Of a stretch of 64,000 nucleotides of DNA, positions 24,201 to 35,100 are shown piece by piece. Source of the DNA: Ciona intestinalis (lineage: Eukaryota > Chordata > Ascidiacea > Phlebobranchia > Cionidae); assembly GCF_000224145.3 (NCBI RefSeq), contig NC_020167.2:5270287-5334286 (forward strand), written 5' to 3'. The position numbers were made by a program, and so were the translations under genes. Position 1 is the first letter of the stretch. Each line of letters starts with the position of its first letter. The notes under the pieces are model-generated. The model was not told the origin of the DNA, did not search any database, and saw nothing but the letters and a program-made list of their open reading frames with translations.

Positions 24201-27200
24201 CACATGTATATTTCAAGACATTTTTGTAAGATATTAAATTGTTTATGCATTTATACTTGGAACTTTTGGGTGCTCTGATTTTATTTATGGTTTATAAGCA
24301 TACCTTGCAAACCCATATTAATTAGGAACCTATGATTTAGGGTATAACCAGTACTTGACCATGGTTAAATTATTTGCGACGTCCGGCGCATGGCAAAGTG
24401 GTTAGCGCGCACGCCTGTAACTAGGGGTAATGGGTTCAAGGCTTGTCGCTGCTACCATATGGGCGTATGTGTCCTTGGGCAAGACACTTAAAGGCAATTG
24501 CTCCAACCCAGTCGTCACTAATGGGTTTTCCTAATTATCAGCAATGTTCTTGTAGTTTCAGAGCAAGACCATCTCGAGCCTCAACATTTGTTGTTTCTTT
24601 TGACTGATTTAAATTTTAAACTCCACCATCGACTTGGTGGCTTTAAAGCCCCACGTAATGGTCTGGAGCGACTTAGCGAATGCCCGGTGCATGAAGTGGC
24701 AAAGTATGCAGTAAAACTCGTTCCACATTTGTGCATTCATTTGGAGAAAATTTCAAATCATTTTAAAAAGGTATTTTATTGTGTTTATTGCCTTATGAAA
24801 AAGGACATTTTATGTGGCTGTCTTTTTTTAAAGCCCTGATGATATTTCTTATTATCTTAAAAAAGATATAATCGTTTTATAATTAGTATGTAAGTATGTG
24901 CCCGTTAATAGTCTACAATTAATTGTTTATGGTCACAGTTTTAACCAGTTTAACGCATTTCTGCATAAATGACAAGAAACTTTCTGCAAAAAAACATTTT
25001 TCTTTTGCTAAGATATCAACTGAATAAATAAGTAGAAGAGAATAGAAATTGAAAGGCACGATTGCACTACTAATGAATATTACTTAATAGCTAAAGCTTT
25101 ACCAAAATCAAGTTGTTGTTTTTTGTTTTAAACGAATTTTCCAAAATCGAGTTAGTGTAATTTTATAAGAATTTTGTTTTATTCAAATTTTGTAAAGTCA
25201 AGTTAATTTTTAAATTTTATGAGAATTTTTTTGGGAGGGGCATTTTTTAAAATCAAGTTAATTTTTGGATTTTATGGAATTTTATTTATTTTGCAATTTT
25301 TTAAAAATCAAATTAGTTAAATTTTATGAGAATTTTGTTGCACAGAGAAACATCTCCAATGCTTCCCAATCCAGCAACACCAGCTTGTCATCAACTCACT
25401 CTGGTGAAAATCTAAAGCAGTTCGAACAGTTATCCAAATGCTACGAATGTTTGCTGGAAATTCTTGTGGAAATTTTTGATTACAGAGATATAGATGAAGG
25501 ATCTGGGTAAGTTTTGTATTTTAGAGAGTTTTTATTAATTTTTTATATATATATATTTTTTTTTTTTCATGCATTGTAATTGCCATTTAAAGATGTAGTT
25601 ATATTTAGGCAAGTGGTTCTTAGCCTTTAATACGTGTATAAAACTTTTCACAGTGGTACCTTTCGATCACCTTTGCACATCTCCTTCTCTTTCCATACAC
25701 AAATTTTAATTTTTTGTTGGTAGTTTTTTTCAATCATTGAATTAAATTTGAAATTTTTTTGTCAGTAATAATTTTTTTGTTGAATTTTCAATTTTTTGTT
25801 GGTTTGTTCCTTTAAAAGTTTAAATTATTAAATTAACATTTAATCCGCCATCAGGGAGACACTTCTTGACGGAATCCTCAATCATATAACGAACAAATGT
25901 AAACCAAAGCACAAAAAACCCGACCCAGTTGTTAAAACCTTTATTTACACGAAGCAATTCGTCGACACAGTTCCCACATTTAACGCAGCATGTACGCTGC
26001 TCAAGTTATCTTCAAGTATTCTTGGCTTTGCACCAGACAAAGATGTCGCTGAAACTAAATGCAAGGACATGGCTGTAAGCTTGAGCGACTGTGCTGTTGG
26101 GTTTTTACAACAGGAATGGTCAGATTTACAATCTGCAGGTAGATAGTTGGATTTGTATTCCAATTATTAATGTTTGTCAAATTTGAATAAAGTCGGTTTT
26201 GTTTAGTTGCCATTATGGGCGTATGTGTCCTTGGGCAAGACATTTTACAACAATTGCTCAAACCCAGTGGTCACTAATGTGTTGTCGAAATTGTCAGCCA
26301 TACATAAACCAAAAAAAATCAAAAAAAATAATTACCAACTAAGTTACATACGCGGTAACTTATCAGTGGGCACGACGTGTATAAAACAAAACAGCGCCGT
26401 ATTAAAAAAACTTTTCTTTTCCCACCATGCAAGGTTAAAATATTCAAAAAGTTTTATTACCTTCATGTATAATTTACAATTTTGCTCATTAAACCAAAAT
26501 AACATACTATAGCATATGCTGGTAAATTTGTGACATAAAACGGGGGGTTATCATCCAAAAAATGAACATACCTACCCTGCATAGCTTTACCCTTGATGCA
26601 AAACTAACCAAATACCCAACACATCCCAGCGGGCTCCCAGTCCAACCACAAACTCCTTGCAACCATGTTCAATCTCCATTTGGAACCAAGTCCTGATGTT
26701 CTTGAAAGCATTGAAACTTTCCTACAAAACAGTCTCACTCAGTTGCTTGGGGGCATGCCTCCCGATTCTGAAGAAGCAGAGCCGATAGAATACAAATGCA
26801 TCAACAAGTCAAACTACTTTGTCTTCTATAAAGGTACAGGATCATTTTTGGTCAAATTACTGTTTTTGTCGACCCTCAATTAAGAAGAGTGTTGTTGTGC
26901 CAATTTTGGAAAAGTTTTTTTATATTTATTTTGTTACTGTATCAAAAAACTTGGATATAATATTAAGATATATTTATGGATTTTAGCAATAGAAGTGGAA
27001 GTGGTAATAATTTAAACAGTTCTGACTATGTTTTTATAGAAACAACCGAGGTATACTTTATATTAGATATTCATTTATTTTTTGCCTTTTTTTTCATTTT
27101 CCAACCTTTTGTGATGATTACCCACTTTTTGTCACAGGAATGATGGAAGCTTTGGCAACTTTCTCCTCTCGAATCTTACCACCTTCAAATAAAAACAACT

Positions 27201-30200
27201 CGGATTCGGAAAATTCTAAACTTCTCATAAACTGGAGTGAAGTTGTAAAAGTAAGTCATGTTTTCTACATATAATACATTAATACAATCAATTAACATTT
27301 TTTCCATAAACTCTTTGCATATGAAAACTGCTCATAATTATCTTTAGCAGGTATTTTTCTGAGATTCATTTATAATCTATACAAGTGTATGTTATTGAAT
27401 GTTCCTTGCTTTATCCACGCATGGCCGGAAAACAACATTTGATAAGATAATCGTCTTGCCTAAGGACACATATGCCCACAATGGTAGTAGAAGCGACAAG
27501 CCTTGAACCCATTATCTCTGAGTTAAAAGCAGGCACGCTAACCACTTTGCTACGGCACTAAACAGTAACTAAATTTATTTAACTAAAGGCATTGCATATT
27601 ACTTCGTATTTATATGAAGTAGTCACTTCTACCACCAAAAACATTAATATAGGTACTTGTCTACTTAATAAAGTTGTCCATTGGCGATTATTTAAAGGCT
27701 AAATATGGTCAATTGTAATTGAATTGACGGTTTTCTGTACCATACTTACACAATTATACTTGTACACAATTCTGTCAGACTCATCTATTAAAAAAGTTAA
27801 TGTAATGTGTGTTTTGTTTTACTATTTCTATGTCGAAATACCGCGAATTCTTTTCAATACGAATCCTCGTTTCCTTTAACATTCCTTCGTAATCAGCGTC
27901 TGTAATCCTTTAACATTCCTTAGTAATCAACGTCTGTAATCAGCGATCCTTATAAGCGACTCCCTTCCTCTCAGTTCACAGTATTCTTAGTTCGGCGGTT
28001 TAAGACTTGTTAGGCTATATATTACTCGTCGTTATGTTGTTAATATTTGTAAAACCTATGTTTTGTGTTTCAGCATACTTTGATTCTATTTGAATAAAGC
28101 TAAGTTAAGTTAGCCCTCGTTTCAATTTATTCAAATAGAATCACGATGGACAAACAGTTCCTGAGGCCCTCGACATTATCCATCGAACCCGAAGCTCCTA
28201 ATGCGGCCAGACATTTTAGGTATTGGATACGGACGGTCAAAGATTTCATCGCTCGCCTTTCCGAAGACAGTGAAACCTCTGGAGAAAACAAACGACGAAT
28301 AATCGTAAATTGTATCTCTCCAGAGGTATTTTCTTTCGTCGAACATCTGGAGTCCTACGACGAAATCGTTCGTGCCCTGGAACTGGTTTACGTTCAGAAG
28401 AAAAATAATATCTTTGCTAGATACATGCTAGTTAGCCGTCAACAAAACCACAAGAAANNNNNNNNNNNNNNNNNNNNNNNNNNNNNNNNNNNNNNNNNNN
28501 NNNNNNNATGCTCACGTGAGACACTCGGATGGCCGGGAAAGTACGGTGTCTACTTCGGATCTTGCACCGTGCCCGGGTTCTCCAGAATCACCGAATGAAG
28601 TATTCCCGCCTCCTACGCCAGGGTACCCCGAAGATGGAAGAAACGAGGTAGAGGAAACCCCCGTCATGCCCTCCGATGCTAATAATTTTCGCGTGGAGAC
28701 TCCTCCGGAACCGGATAACTCCGAAGACAACGAACGACACGTTCATCTTCGCAGATCTACACGTCAACGCCGCCCTCCTGCTCGTTATGGCGAGTGGACA
28801 AAATAATTAAATCCTCCGGTATCTTACCTTGTATGTTTTGTTTTTTTAGAACGGGAGATTGTAATGTGTGTTTTGTTTTACTATTTCTATGTCGAAATAC
28901 CGCGAATTCTTTTCAATACGAATCCTCGTTTCCTTTAACATTCCTTCGTAATCAGCGTCTGTAATCCTTTAACATTCCTTAGTAATCAACGTCTGTAATC
29001 AGCGATCCTTATAAGCGACTCCCTTCCTCTCAGTTCACAGTATTCTTAGTTCGGCGGTTTAAGACTTGTTAGGCTATATATTACTCGTCGTTATGTTGTT
29101 AATATTTGTAAAACCTATGTTTTGTGTTTCAGCATACTTTGATTCTATTTGAATAAAGCTAAGTTAAGTTAGCCCTCGTTTCAGTTAATAAATATTATTT
29201 ACACCCAGTTTTCGTACAGTAAACAACATATGCATATTCAGGAATCTTTTAAGTTTTATTTTATAACTCAGGTATTGGATCTTTTAATTCGAGTTTTAAA
29301 ATCCTTCCCAATGAGAGTAATGTTAGCACCAGCGTTAAAACACGCAAGGATCATTGTTGAGGTAATTACTTTGCATCTATTATCACTTTTACTGTTGTAC
29401 ATGTTTTTGTAAAATCTTGGGAGTCAAACCTGGGGTAGCAAGAAAAACACATTAGGCGGCTCAATTTTAATTTTTTACACTGCGTTATTTAGTCAAAATT
29501 ACAACCAGGAAATTGGTTTTGTTTCTTAGAAATGGGAGTCCTAACTATTCCAGTGTTTTCTGCATTTTGCAAGTTTAAGAAAGTCTACCTATAAGAAATG
29601 TAATTAAATGTCACGGCCACTTCAACCACAGTCGTTAACTTATAACACAGGTGTTCTGTTACATACACCTCGTGCCAGCTTACAAGTTACCAAGTATGTT
29701 CCTTTTTTCATGAATATTTATGTTTTGTTTTTCTATATATATATATTACACAATTGAAAATTTAGACAACCCATCAGTGACCACAGTTTTAAAATCCTTG
29801 CTATTAGTACTAGCATTCAGTCACATCTGTATCCTTAGAAAATATGGTTGTAATAATTGTTGTAAAATAACAGCGATTCATCAAAACTGGGATTCCTCTG
29901 TGTGAAGCAATGTTCAGAACACATCAGGATGAAATAATCGCTTTGTTAAAAAGGATTCAACAAGTTACACGCCAGCTTCAGAACGCTGCATGCCATGCTA
30001 AGGTACATCTCAAGTCCTAGCTTCTTTAACGCTTTATTTCTTGGGATTTAAAAAAAAATCTTTTTTAATTATTTTTTTTATGTGTTGGTATCAAGTAAAT
30101 TATTTTTTAACCATTTTTTTTATGTGTTGGTACCAAGTGTAACTTTGTGGCAATTGTGGGTGATTGTTTTGGGAGTACTTTTATACTGTTCTGTGTGGCT

Positions 30201-31162
30201 GGCGTGCTCTTTCATTCCATTACAAATACAACACATATATATTTAAATTTGACAATCTTAACAGTTATCTAAGGACACCATGTTGACAAATCATGTACCA
30301 GCGCTACGGAGATGTTTGGAAAGTTTCATATTTCGAGTGAAAGGAATCTTTGTCTTGCATAATTGCCATGAAGCGTTCTGGTTGGGGAATCTCAAAAATA
30401 AAAATCTCAAAGGTGGTATTTGTGTTTTAATCAGGTCTTTTTTACCTGACAGTACTCTTGAATGTAACTTATATGTTCTTGCGTAACAGGGCACTACAGT
30501 TATAACACCAGTGTTAAAATGATATTTTAGAGTCACCATTAAGTAATTCTGTAAATAATCTTTGTTTACTACCAAATGCGATGATAAGAGAGAATGATAC
30601 ATGTACCATCTTACCCCACCTTATAATACACCCATACTTTAATACCTTGAACTATAAAACTCTCAAGTATAAACAAGCAACGATAACAACATCACTTTTT
30701 TTGACAATAGCGAAGACCATGTTTCTTAAAGATCAAAGAAAAGTAAATCAACAGCAAAACAACAGTTGTTAAAACACACTACGGATAAAAAGTTTGAAAA
30801 CAGTGTCAGTTAAAAAGTTTGGCTGTTTTACCCAATAGTTTTTGACAATTTGAATGTATAAATCAATGTAACTTACTTTATCCTTGCATAGCTGGAAAAC
30901 GACAGTCGTTATAACACGGGTGTTCATACACCTCGTGCCAGCTTACGAGTTACCAAGTATGTTACTTTGTGGCTGTTTTTTTTGTTGTTTTATTAGTTAT
31001 TTCTATTTTTCATTTTGTATAAAATGTAATCAACGCCCACCCACAACAGGGGAAGTGATTCTCACCCAAGCTGCCCCGTCCGACTCGGACGATGACGATG
31101 CCAGTGACGTCACAGTGACGCACCCTTTGCGTGACGAGGAATCTTACAGCGAAAGTTATTAG
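18275..31162 (+). CDS. FANCD2: Fanconi anaemia complementation group D2 protein (17 exons)
   Basis: Exons: 18275-18637, 18819-19073, 19452-19730, 20195-20365, 20989-21204, 21551-21835, 22195-22319, 23090-24135, 24562-24770, 25346-25506, 25855-26138, 26630-26833, 27138-27250, 29272-29361, 29874-30002, 30265-30412, 31050-31162. All have GT/AG borders and agreeing phases; predicted 1396 aa (human 1451). Recognised blocks include NIPRLILNQLRW, EADTALDVLREV, LRKQLTNLSERYQHVGIIG, ALKHARIIVE and LHNCHEAFWLGNLKNKNLKG, all collinear with human FANCD2. The N-terminus is basic (MKRKEKSQRTLGGKRRK, a likely nuclear localisation signal). The C-terminus is acidic (SDSDDDDASD ... ESYSESY). FANCD2 clamps DNA with FANCI at interstrand crosslinks after monoubiquitination by the FANCL-UBE2T machinery. 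Here the residue aligned with human K561 is Gln567 (codon 23094-23096). Introns carry six or more SINE pieces, MITEs and one LTR element. AATAAA near 31477 may end the transcript. Confidence 0.96.
19780..19905 (-). mobile_element. SINE head in FANCD2 intron 3
   Basis: Reverse copy of the tRNA-derived part: GAGCCTTGAACCTGTTACC holds the complement of a B-box, followed by GGCAGGCACACTTACCAAC. Confidence 0.6.
20395..20510 (+). mobile_element. SINE 3' part in FANCD2 intron 4
   Basis: AACTCGTAAGCTGGCACGAGG ... GATAACGACTGTCGTTTTCC ... CACGCGAGGATAAAGTAAGT, the conserved tail region of the family. Confidence 0.7.
21961..22146 (-). mobile_element. MITE in FANCD2 intron 6
   Basis: TAGTAGGATGGGACACCTTT at the left, GCACATAATATCCAAATATC, TTTACTACCAAATAGGC, and CTCCCCCACCCTACTATATA at the right. 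Lies only ~50 bases before the exon 7 acceptor. Confidence 0.85.
22650..22932 (-). mobile_element. Near full-length SINE in FANCD2 intron 7
   Basis: Reverse orientation, with tail (ATTCTCGCGTGGGTGGAG, ATCTCGTGCCGGCTTAAG), middle (CTTGTCCAAGGACACGTACG) and tRNA-like head (AGCCTTAAACCCATTACC) all present. It is the most complete copy in the window. Confidence 0.75.
22935..23050 (+). mobile_element. SINE 3' part in FANCD2 intron 7, head-to-head with its neighbour
   Basis: TTTGTAAGCTGGCACGAGGTG then ACACCCATGTTATAGCGAAT in forward sense, directly abutting the reverse copy at 22650-22932 and ending ~40 bases before exon 8. Confidence 0.65.
24379..24530 (+). mobile_element. SINE head in FANCD2 intron 8
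   Basis: Clear tRNA-like head: TGGCAAAGTGGTTAGCGCGC resembles a Pol III A-box and GGGTTCAAGGC a B-box. Then GTGTCCTTGGGCAAGACACT. Truncated before the tail. Confidence 0.75.
26195..26445 (+). mobile_element. SINE (headless) in FANCD2 intron 11
   Basis: GTGTCCTTGGGCAAGACATT, AAACCCAGTGGTCACTAATG, a poly-A/ATTACCAAC link and the tail region (GTAACTTATCAGTGGGCACG, CCCACCATGCAAGG). Confidence 0.65.
27405..27562 (-). mobile_element. SINE in FANCD2 intron 13
   Basis: Reverse copy with an internal deletion: ATCCACGCATGGCCGGAAAA joins the middle (CTAAGGACACATATGCCC) and head (AAGCCTTGAACCCATTATC, GGCACGCTAACCACTTTGC). Confidence 0.7.
27801..28124 (+). repeat. 5' LTR
   Basis: 324 bases, TG...CA ends, pair of the 28860-29183 LTR. 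Confidence 0.9.
28458..28507. other. Assembly gap (50 N) inside the LTR element
   Basis: Round-number N run hiding most of the interior of the retrotransposon. Confidence 0.99.
28860..29183 (+). repeat. 3' LTR
   Basis: 324 bases. Same sequence as the 5' LTR as far as I can compare, preceded by a purine-rich AGAACGGGAGAT that may be the polypurine tract. Confidence 0.9.
29610..29800 (-). mobile_element. SINE tail in FANCD2 intron 14
   Basis: ACAGTCGTTAACTTATAACA, CACCTCGTGCCAGCTTACAA, then GACAACCCATCAGTGACCAC; reverse sense. Confidence 0.65.
30535..30630 (-). mobile_element. Partial MITE in FANCD2 intron 16
   Basis: Only the right half is clear: CTTTGTTTACTACCAAATGC and TACCATCTTACCCCACC. 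Confidence 0.5.
30868..31005 (-). mobile_element. SINE tail in FANCD2 intron 16
   Basis: TTTATCCTTGCATAGCTGG, CGACAGTCGTTATAACACG, CACCTCGTGCCAGCTTACGA; ends just before exon 17. Confidence 0.7.
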
Positions 31163-31539
31163 CTATTCTATGACTGACACAAAAACAAAAAATCGGTAAC
31201 TGAATTGCCTCTCTATAACGTAACTTCAAAATGACATTTTATTTAGATTTAAATACACTTACAGATAACGATGACGTTGAGTCTCTTTATTTTTAGATTT
31301 TAACATTACTCAACTGTAAGCTGGTTGTCGCCAACAGATATCAGGAGGGGGTTTTTGACACTTGATTACAGCCATTCCTTTTCTCCTACTTTTTGCAATG
31401 CTTCATTTTCTTGGGATTTGTAAAAGAGTTTTAATTGTTCTTTTTATTTGTTCACTTTGTGTGCTCTTGTTCCCTAAATAAATTTGTGTAAATTTGGAAT
31501 TAATATTACATGACACTTATTTATCCTCTAGTGCAAACA

Positions 31540-31660
31540 GTCGTTATACCACGTGTGTCTTATTTCAAACACCTCGTGCTTCTTACTGGTTAGTAGTGCA
31601 ACTTTGACGGTAATCGGTTTTAATTTTTCTCATGGCTGACACTTCGGACAACTATTTTTG
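31540..31660 (-). mobile_element. Diverged SINE tail downstream of FANCD2
   Basis: AACAGTCGTTATACCACGTG, ACACCTCGTGCTTCTTAC and GGCTGACACTTCGGACAAC; a weak but ordered match. Confidence 0.5.
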
Positions 31661-32192
31661 TCCTAAATTTGTACAGAAGCAGACTATTTCGTTGTTTTTT
31701 TATAACAAATCGTTTATGATTCGTTTTTTTTTGTTCAAGCTTTTTTAACATTGTGCGCGTGAGAAAATATTTTAAGCTAATGATCTGGCTTTAAAATGCA
31801 ACACACTGGCAAGTTATTTACGCCAACACTTCAACGTGCAAGTCAAATCGTTATCAAGTTAAGTCGGTGCGACGACAAGTGAACGTTTCCCAATGCTTTT
31901 TAGTGATGTTACACAGAAACCGTGATAGAATAAATCCAAATTTGCATTAATATTTAGTTTCGGATACATTTAAACAAAACATTTGAAAAAACAGCAGTTT
32001 CTAACTGGGCGTTCCTGGAAACCGCGATTGGGAAAACCACGAACGTCTGGAATTAGGAAGGTATATATACATCGTTGCTTTTTGCCTTTTAACACTTTCC
32101 AGATGTTACACTGGCAGTAACTTATATTTCGCCATCTGCTTCTTACGAGGCAACTGTTCTATATATACGCTACCTGTATTCAAGACTTTGCT

Positions 32193-35100
32193 ATGAGAGT
32201 AAAATTGTATCTGCTGCTCATAAGCGCGTGTTTTTGGTGCGGTGGTAAGTAATGATTTCATTAATGCTTTTCTTTAATTTTGTTTTTAATATTTTAAATA
32301 TCATTTTTATTTATAGGTTGCTGTTAGTATTTGTAGATTGCGGAAAAATATAACATTTTTACATTTTAGTTTTTCGTTCCATAATTTAACAGTAATCAAA
32401 AAATTATTTACCGAAATATATAACTGTAGCCTCACGGCGTTAAAAGATCGTTGGTAATTGTTTAAAACACGATTAGAAAACGTGTTTTTTTAATCAATTT
32501 TGTGTTAACCTATCCCATCTTACCCCATACGGTACTGCATATTGTAGACTAACTTGCATTGTTTCGCTTATTCCAAGTTATGTTAGAAGCAGCAAATAGT
32601 TTTTCAGAATTAAACAACTAAAATTCAGAATATTGAGTCGATATAGACCATATCGGTGTCGGTCTACACATGGCCATGGTCTACATAAACTCTAATTTAT
32701 CATACAAGCAACATAAGACTCAAATTACAATAAATAAATGGTGGTTAAACAAAATCTAAAAGTGGGTAACAGTCGTTATTAGTATGCCTTCCGTATTACT
32801 TATGTTAAAAACGATTTGATATTAATTATAATTTATCATTATCTTTTTAGTGTATTCTCAAAGCGGAAGCAGCCAACCATGCCCTACGACTTGCCCTACG
32901 TATTCTAAATGTTCCACGAATGGAACTTGCGAGTGCGAAAGCGGGTTCTTATCTATGTCCGGCAAATGTGGTAAGCAATTTAGTTGATGTGTATAAGCTG
33001 GAGATTTTTAAAGCTATTTTTTATAAATAAAACGTTTGTCATAGTATTCTTAGATTTAGCTTCACGTTTTATAATATTTTGTAGAGTGGGGAAAGATGGG
33101 ACACCTTTAGCACATAATATTATGTTTTAAATATTTAACAACGGTCTATGGAAGTCGTAAGGAACCGGTTTTATAATTCTTTGAATTTTATTTGTTTACT
33201 GCCAAATGGGTTGAGAAATAGAATGAAAAGGTGTCCCACCTCCCCCCTCGCACTACTATAAGACCAAATTTTCATTTCCTGAACAAGCTCTATTTTAAAT
33301 AGTTTTAAAACCAATTTTCTTATTTCGATTACAGTCGCGGACATTTTACTCGAGTGCAAATCACACGAAATCACAATTCAAATTCAGGAAGATGTTTTCA
33401 AAACGGCCAAGTTTAACGTGGACACTGCCGTCGTTGGTGGTAATACTTCATGCACAGCAACCGTACAGGGGGACAACATTATTTTCAAGTTCGCCAATGA
33501 TGATTGCAGCACAACAGTCTTGGTAATGCCTTGTTTCATTTTTTCCAATTAGAAAACTGTATAAATGTTTTATAAAAATGTTACCACAGACTATATATAG
33601 TAGGTTGGGGAAGATGAGACACATTTTTAATACATTTTCTTGTTTCATTCAATAGTAAACAAGATCATTTAAAAAATTATAAAACCGTATTCCCACGACT
33701 TCCCAGACCATTGTTAATTGTTTAAAACACGATCAGGACATTCGGATATTATGTGCTAAAAATGTCTCATCCTACCTTCCTACCCCAATCTATTATATAC
33801 TTTTTAGGCGTAGAAGTCTTAAAGCATTAAAATTTATATATGATATCAGAAATTTATGTTTTAAGTTACTAAATTGCTCATAAATGGAAAATATTTGTTA
33901 CTCTTGCAATAAATAACGTTGTTTACTTACCATTAAAAAGTCTCGCTTCGTATAATTGCATACCTGATTGGACAGCCCAGTTTATGCTGTGTGAAAATTG
34001 TATTTTTATTTACCAACCAAGTTTACAAAACATACCCTGTCTGTTAGTAAACATGTAGTTTGTTGTAGAATCCCCACTAAAAAACACTCACTTTTTTCGT
34101 GTACCACACACGAAGATTGGCACAAATTGCCCACAGTTGATGCCAACGAAGACAAACAACGTTGAATTAAACAATATTTTATGCTTTTTATAAATACAAA
34201 ACCAACTTTTATTGTTATTTCCAGAGAAACGATACTCACACCAGTTACTCCAACTTCATCCAAACTAGCGCCACAATAGAAGATAAAATTACGTACGGTT
34301 CTCGTGGCAGAATTCCGTTCACATGTGTTTTCCCGCACACGTCGAATATTTCAGTTGCTTATAACGTAGGTTGTGGGTTATTGTTTTAAACTTTTACGTC
34401 TCTAGATTTGTTATGCCAGCGTTCAATAACGTTAAACATGTTAGAGAAGGGGAAAATATTATTGTAAGGTCGGGGAAGATGGGAAACCTCTTCATTCTAC
34501 CTACTCGTCCCATTTGGTAGTAAACAAAGAACATTCAAAGAAATATAAAACCTTATCCTTGCGACTCCCACACACCGTTGCTAATTGTTTAAAAAAACAA
34601 TCAGGATCTTTGGATACTATGTGCTGTGAATGTTCCATCTTACCCCATAGACTCTAATATGTCCCGTCTTACCTCATAAAATATACATTCCGTTATTTAG
34701 GCAAGCAAAGAAATTTTCAAAGTTTAAACTCATTTGCACGTATTTTAAATTTGTCAATCCCAAAGATGCGCTTGTTTTACGTGTGTGTAAATATAACTAC
34801 GTATTATTTTTTCAGGCTACACTTTCCATGAACCCCTTACCTGACGTTGCGCCAGTAACGGGCAAGTTTGACATCGATTTTCAGCTCGTTAAAAACGACT
34901 ACAACACTGTTCAGGGTCGGAGAATTTTTTTGGTAAATATTCTGCTTAAAGTAAGATAAATACCCGTTGACCGATTTTGTTTTGTTCAGACTAATGAAAC
35001 GCTGTACTTCAAAGCTTCATTGAACAATGCGGACACTGATCAGTTGCTTGTTTTTGATCGGTGCTGGGGAAGCCCCTTTGTGGATGGTTCGGATAATTAT

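Larger units (their letters stand above)
27801..29183 (+). mobile_element. LTR retrotransposon (Ty3/gypsy-like) in FANCD2 intron 13
   Basis: Two 324-base LTRs, 27801-28124 and 28860-29183, begin TGTAATG and end CGTTTCA. They look identical by eye. A 5-base target duplication GTTAA flanks the element (27796-27800, 29184-29188). Each LTR contains a tandem ~36-base repeat in its left part and AATAAA near its right end. Just inside the 5' LTR an ORF opening MDKQFLRPSTLS looks gag-like. Just before the 3' LTR a stretch with RRSTRQRRPPARYGEW looks like the C-terminal tail of a Ty3/gypsy pol. The middle lies behind the gap at 28458-28507, so the size and integrity of the interior cannot be judged. 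Matching LTRs argue for a recent insertion. It is in the same sense as FANCD2. Confidence 0.85.

Noticed and set aside
24379-24450. tRNA gene candidate (A- and B-box-like motifs)
   Set aside because: The motifs belong to a SINE head found in several copies; no cloverleaf with a proper anticodon arm can be drawn.
33448-33648. Minus-strand ORF repeated at 44881-45081
   Set aside because: Antisense to ZP exon 3 and its downstream MITE; it is duplicated only because the segment is.
34006-34338. Minus-strand 110-aa ORF, repeated near 45512
   Set aside because: Antisense shadow of ZP exon 4 and adjacent intron.
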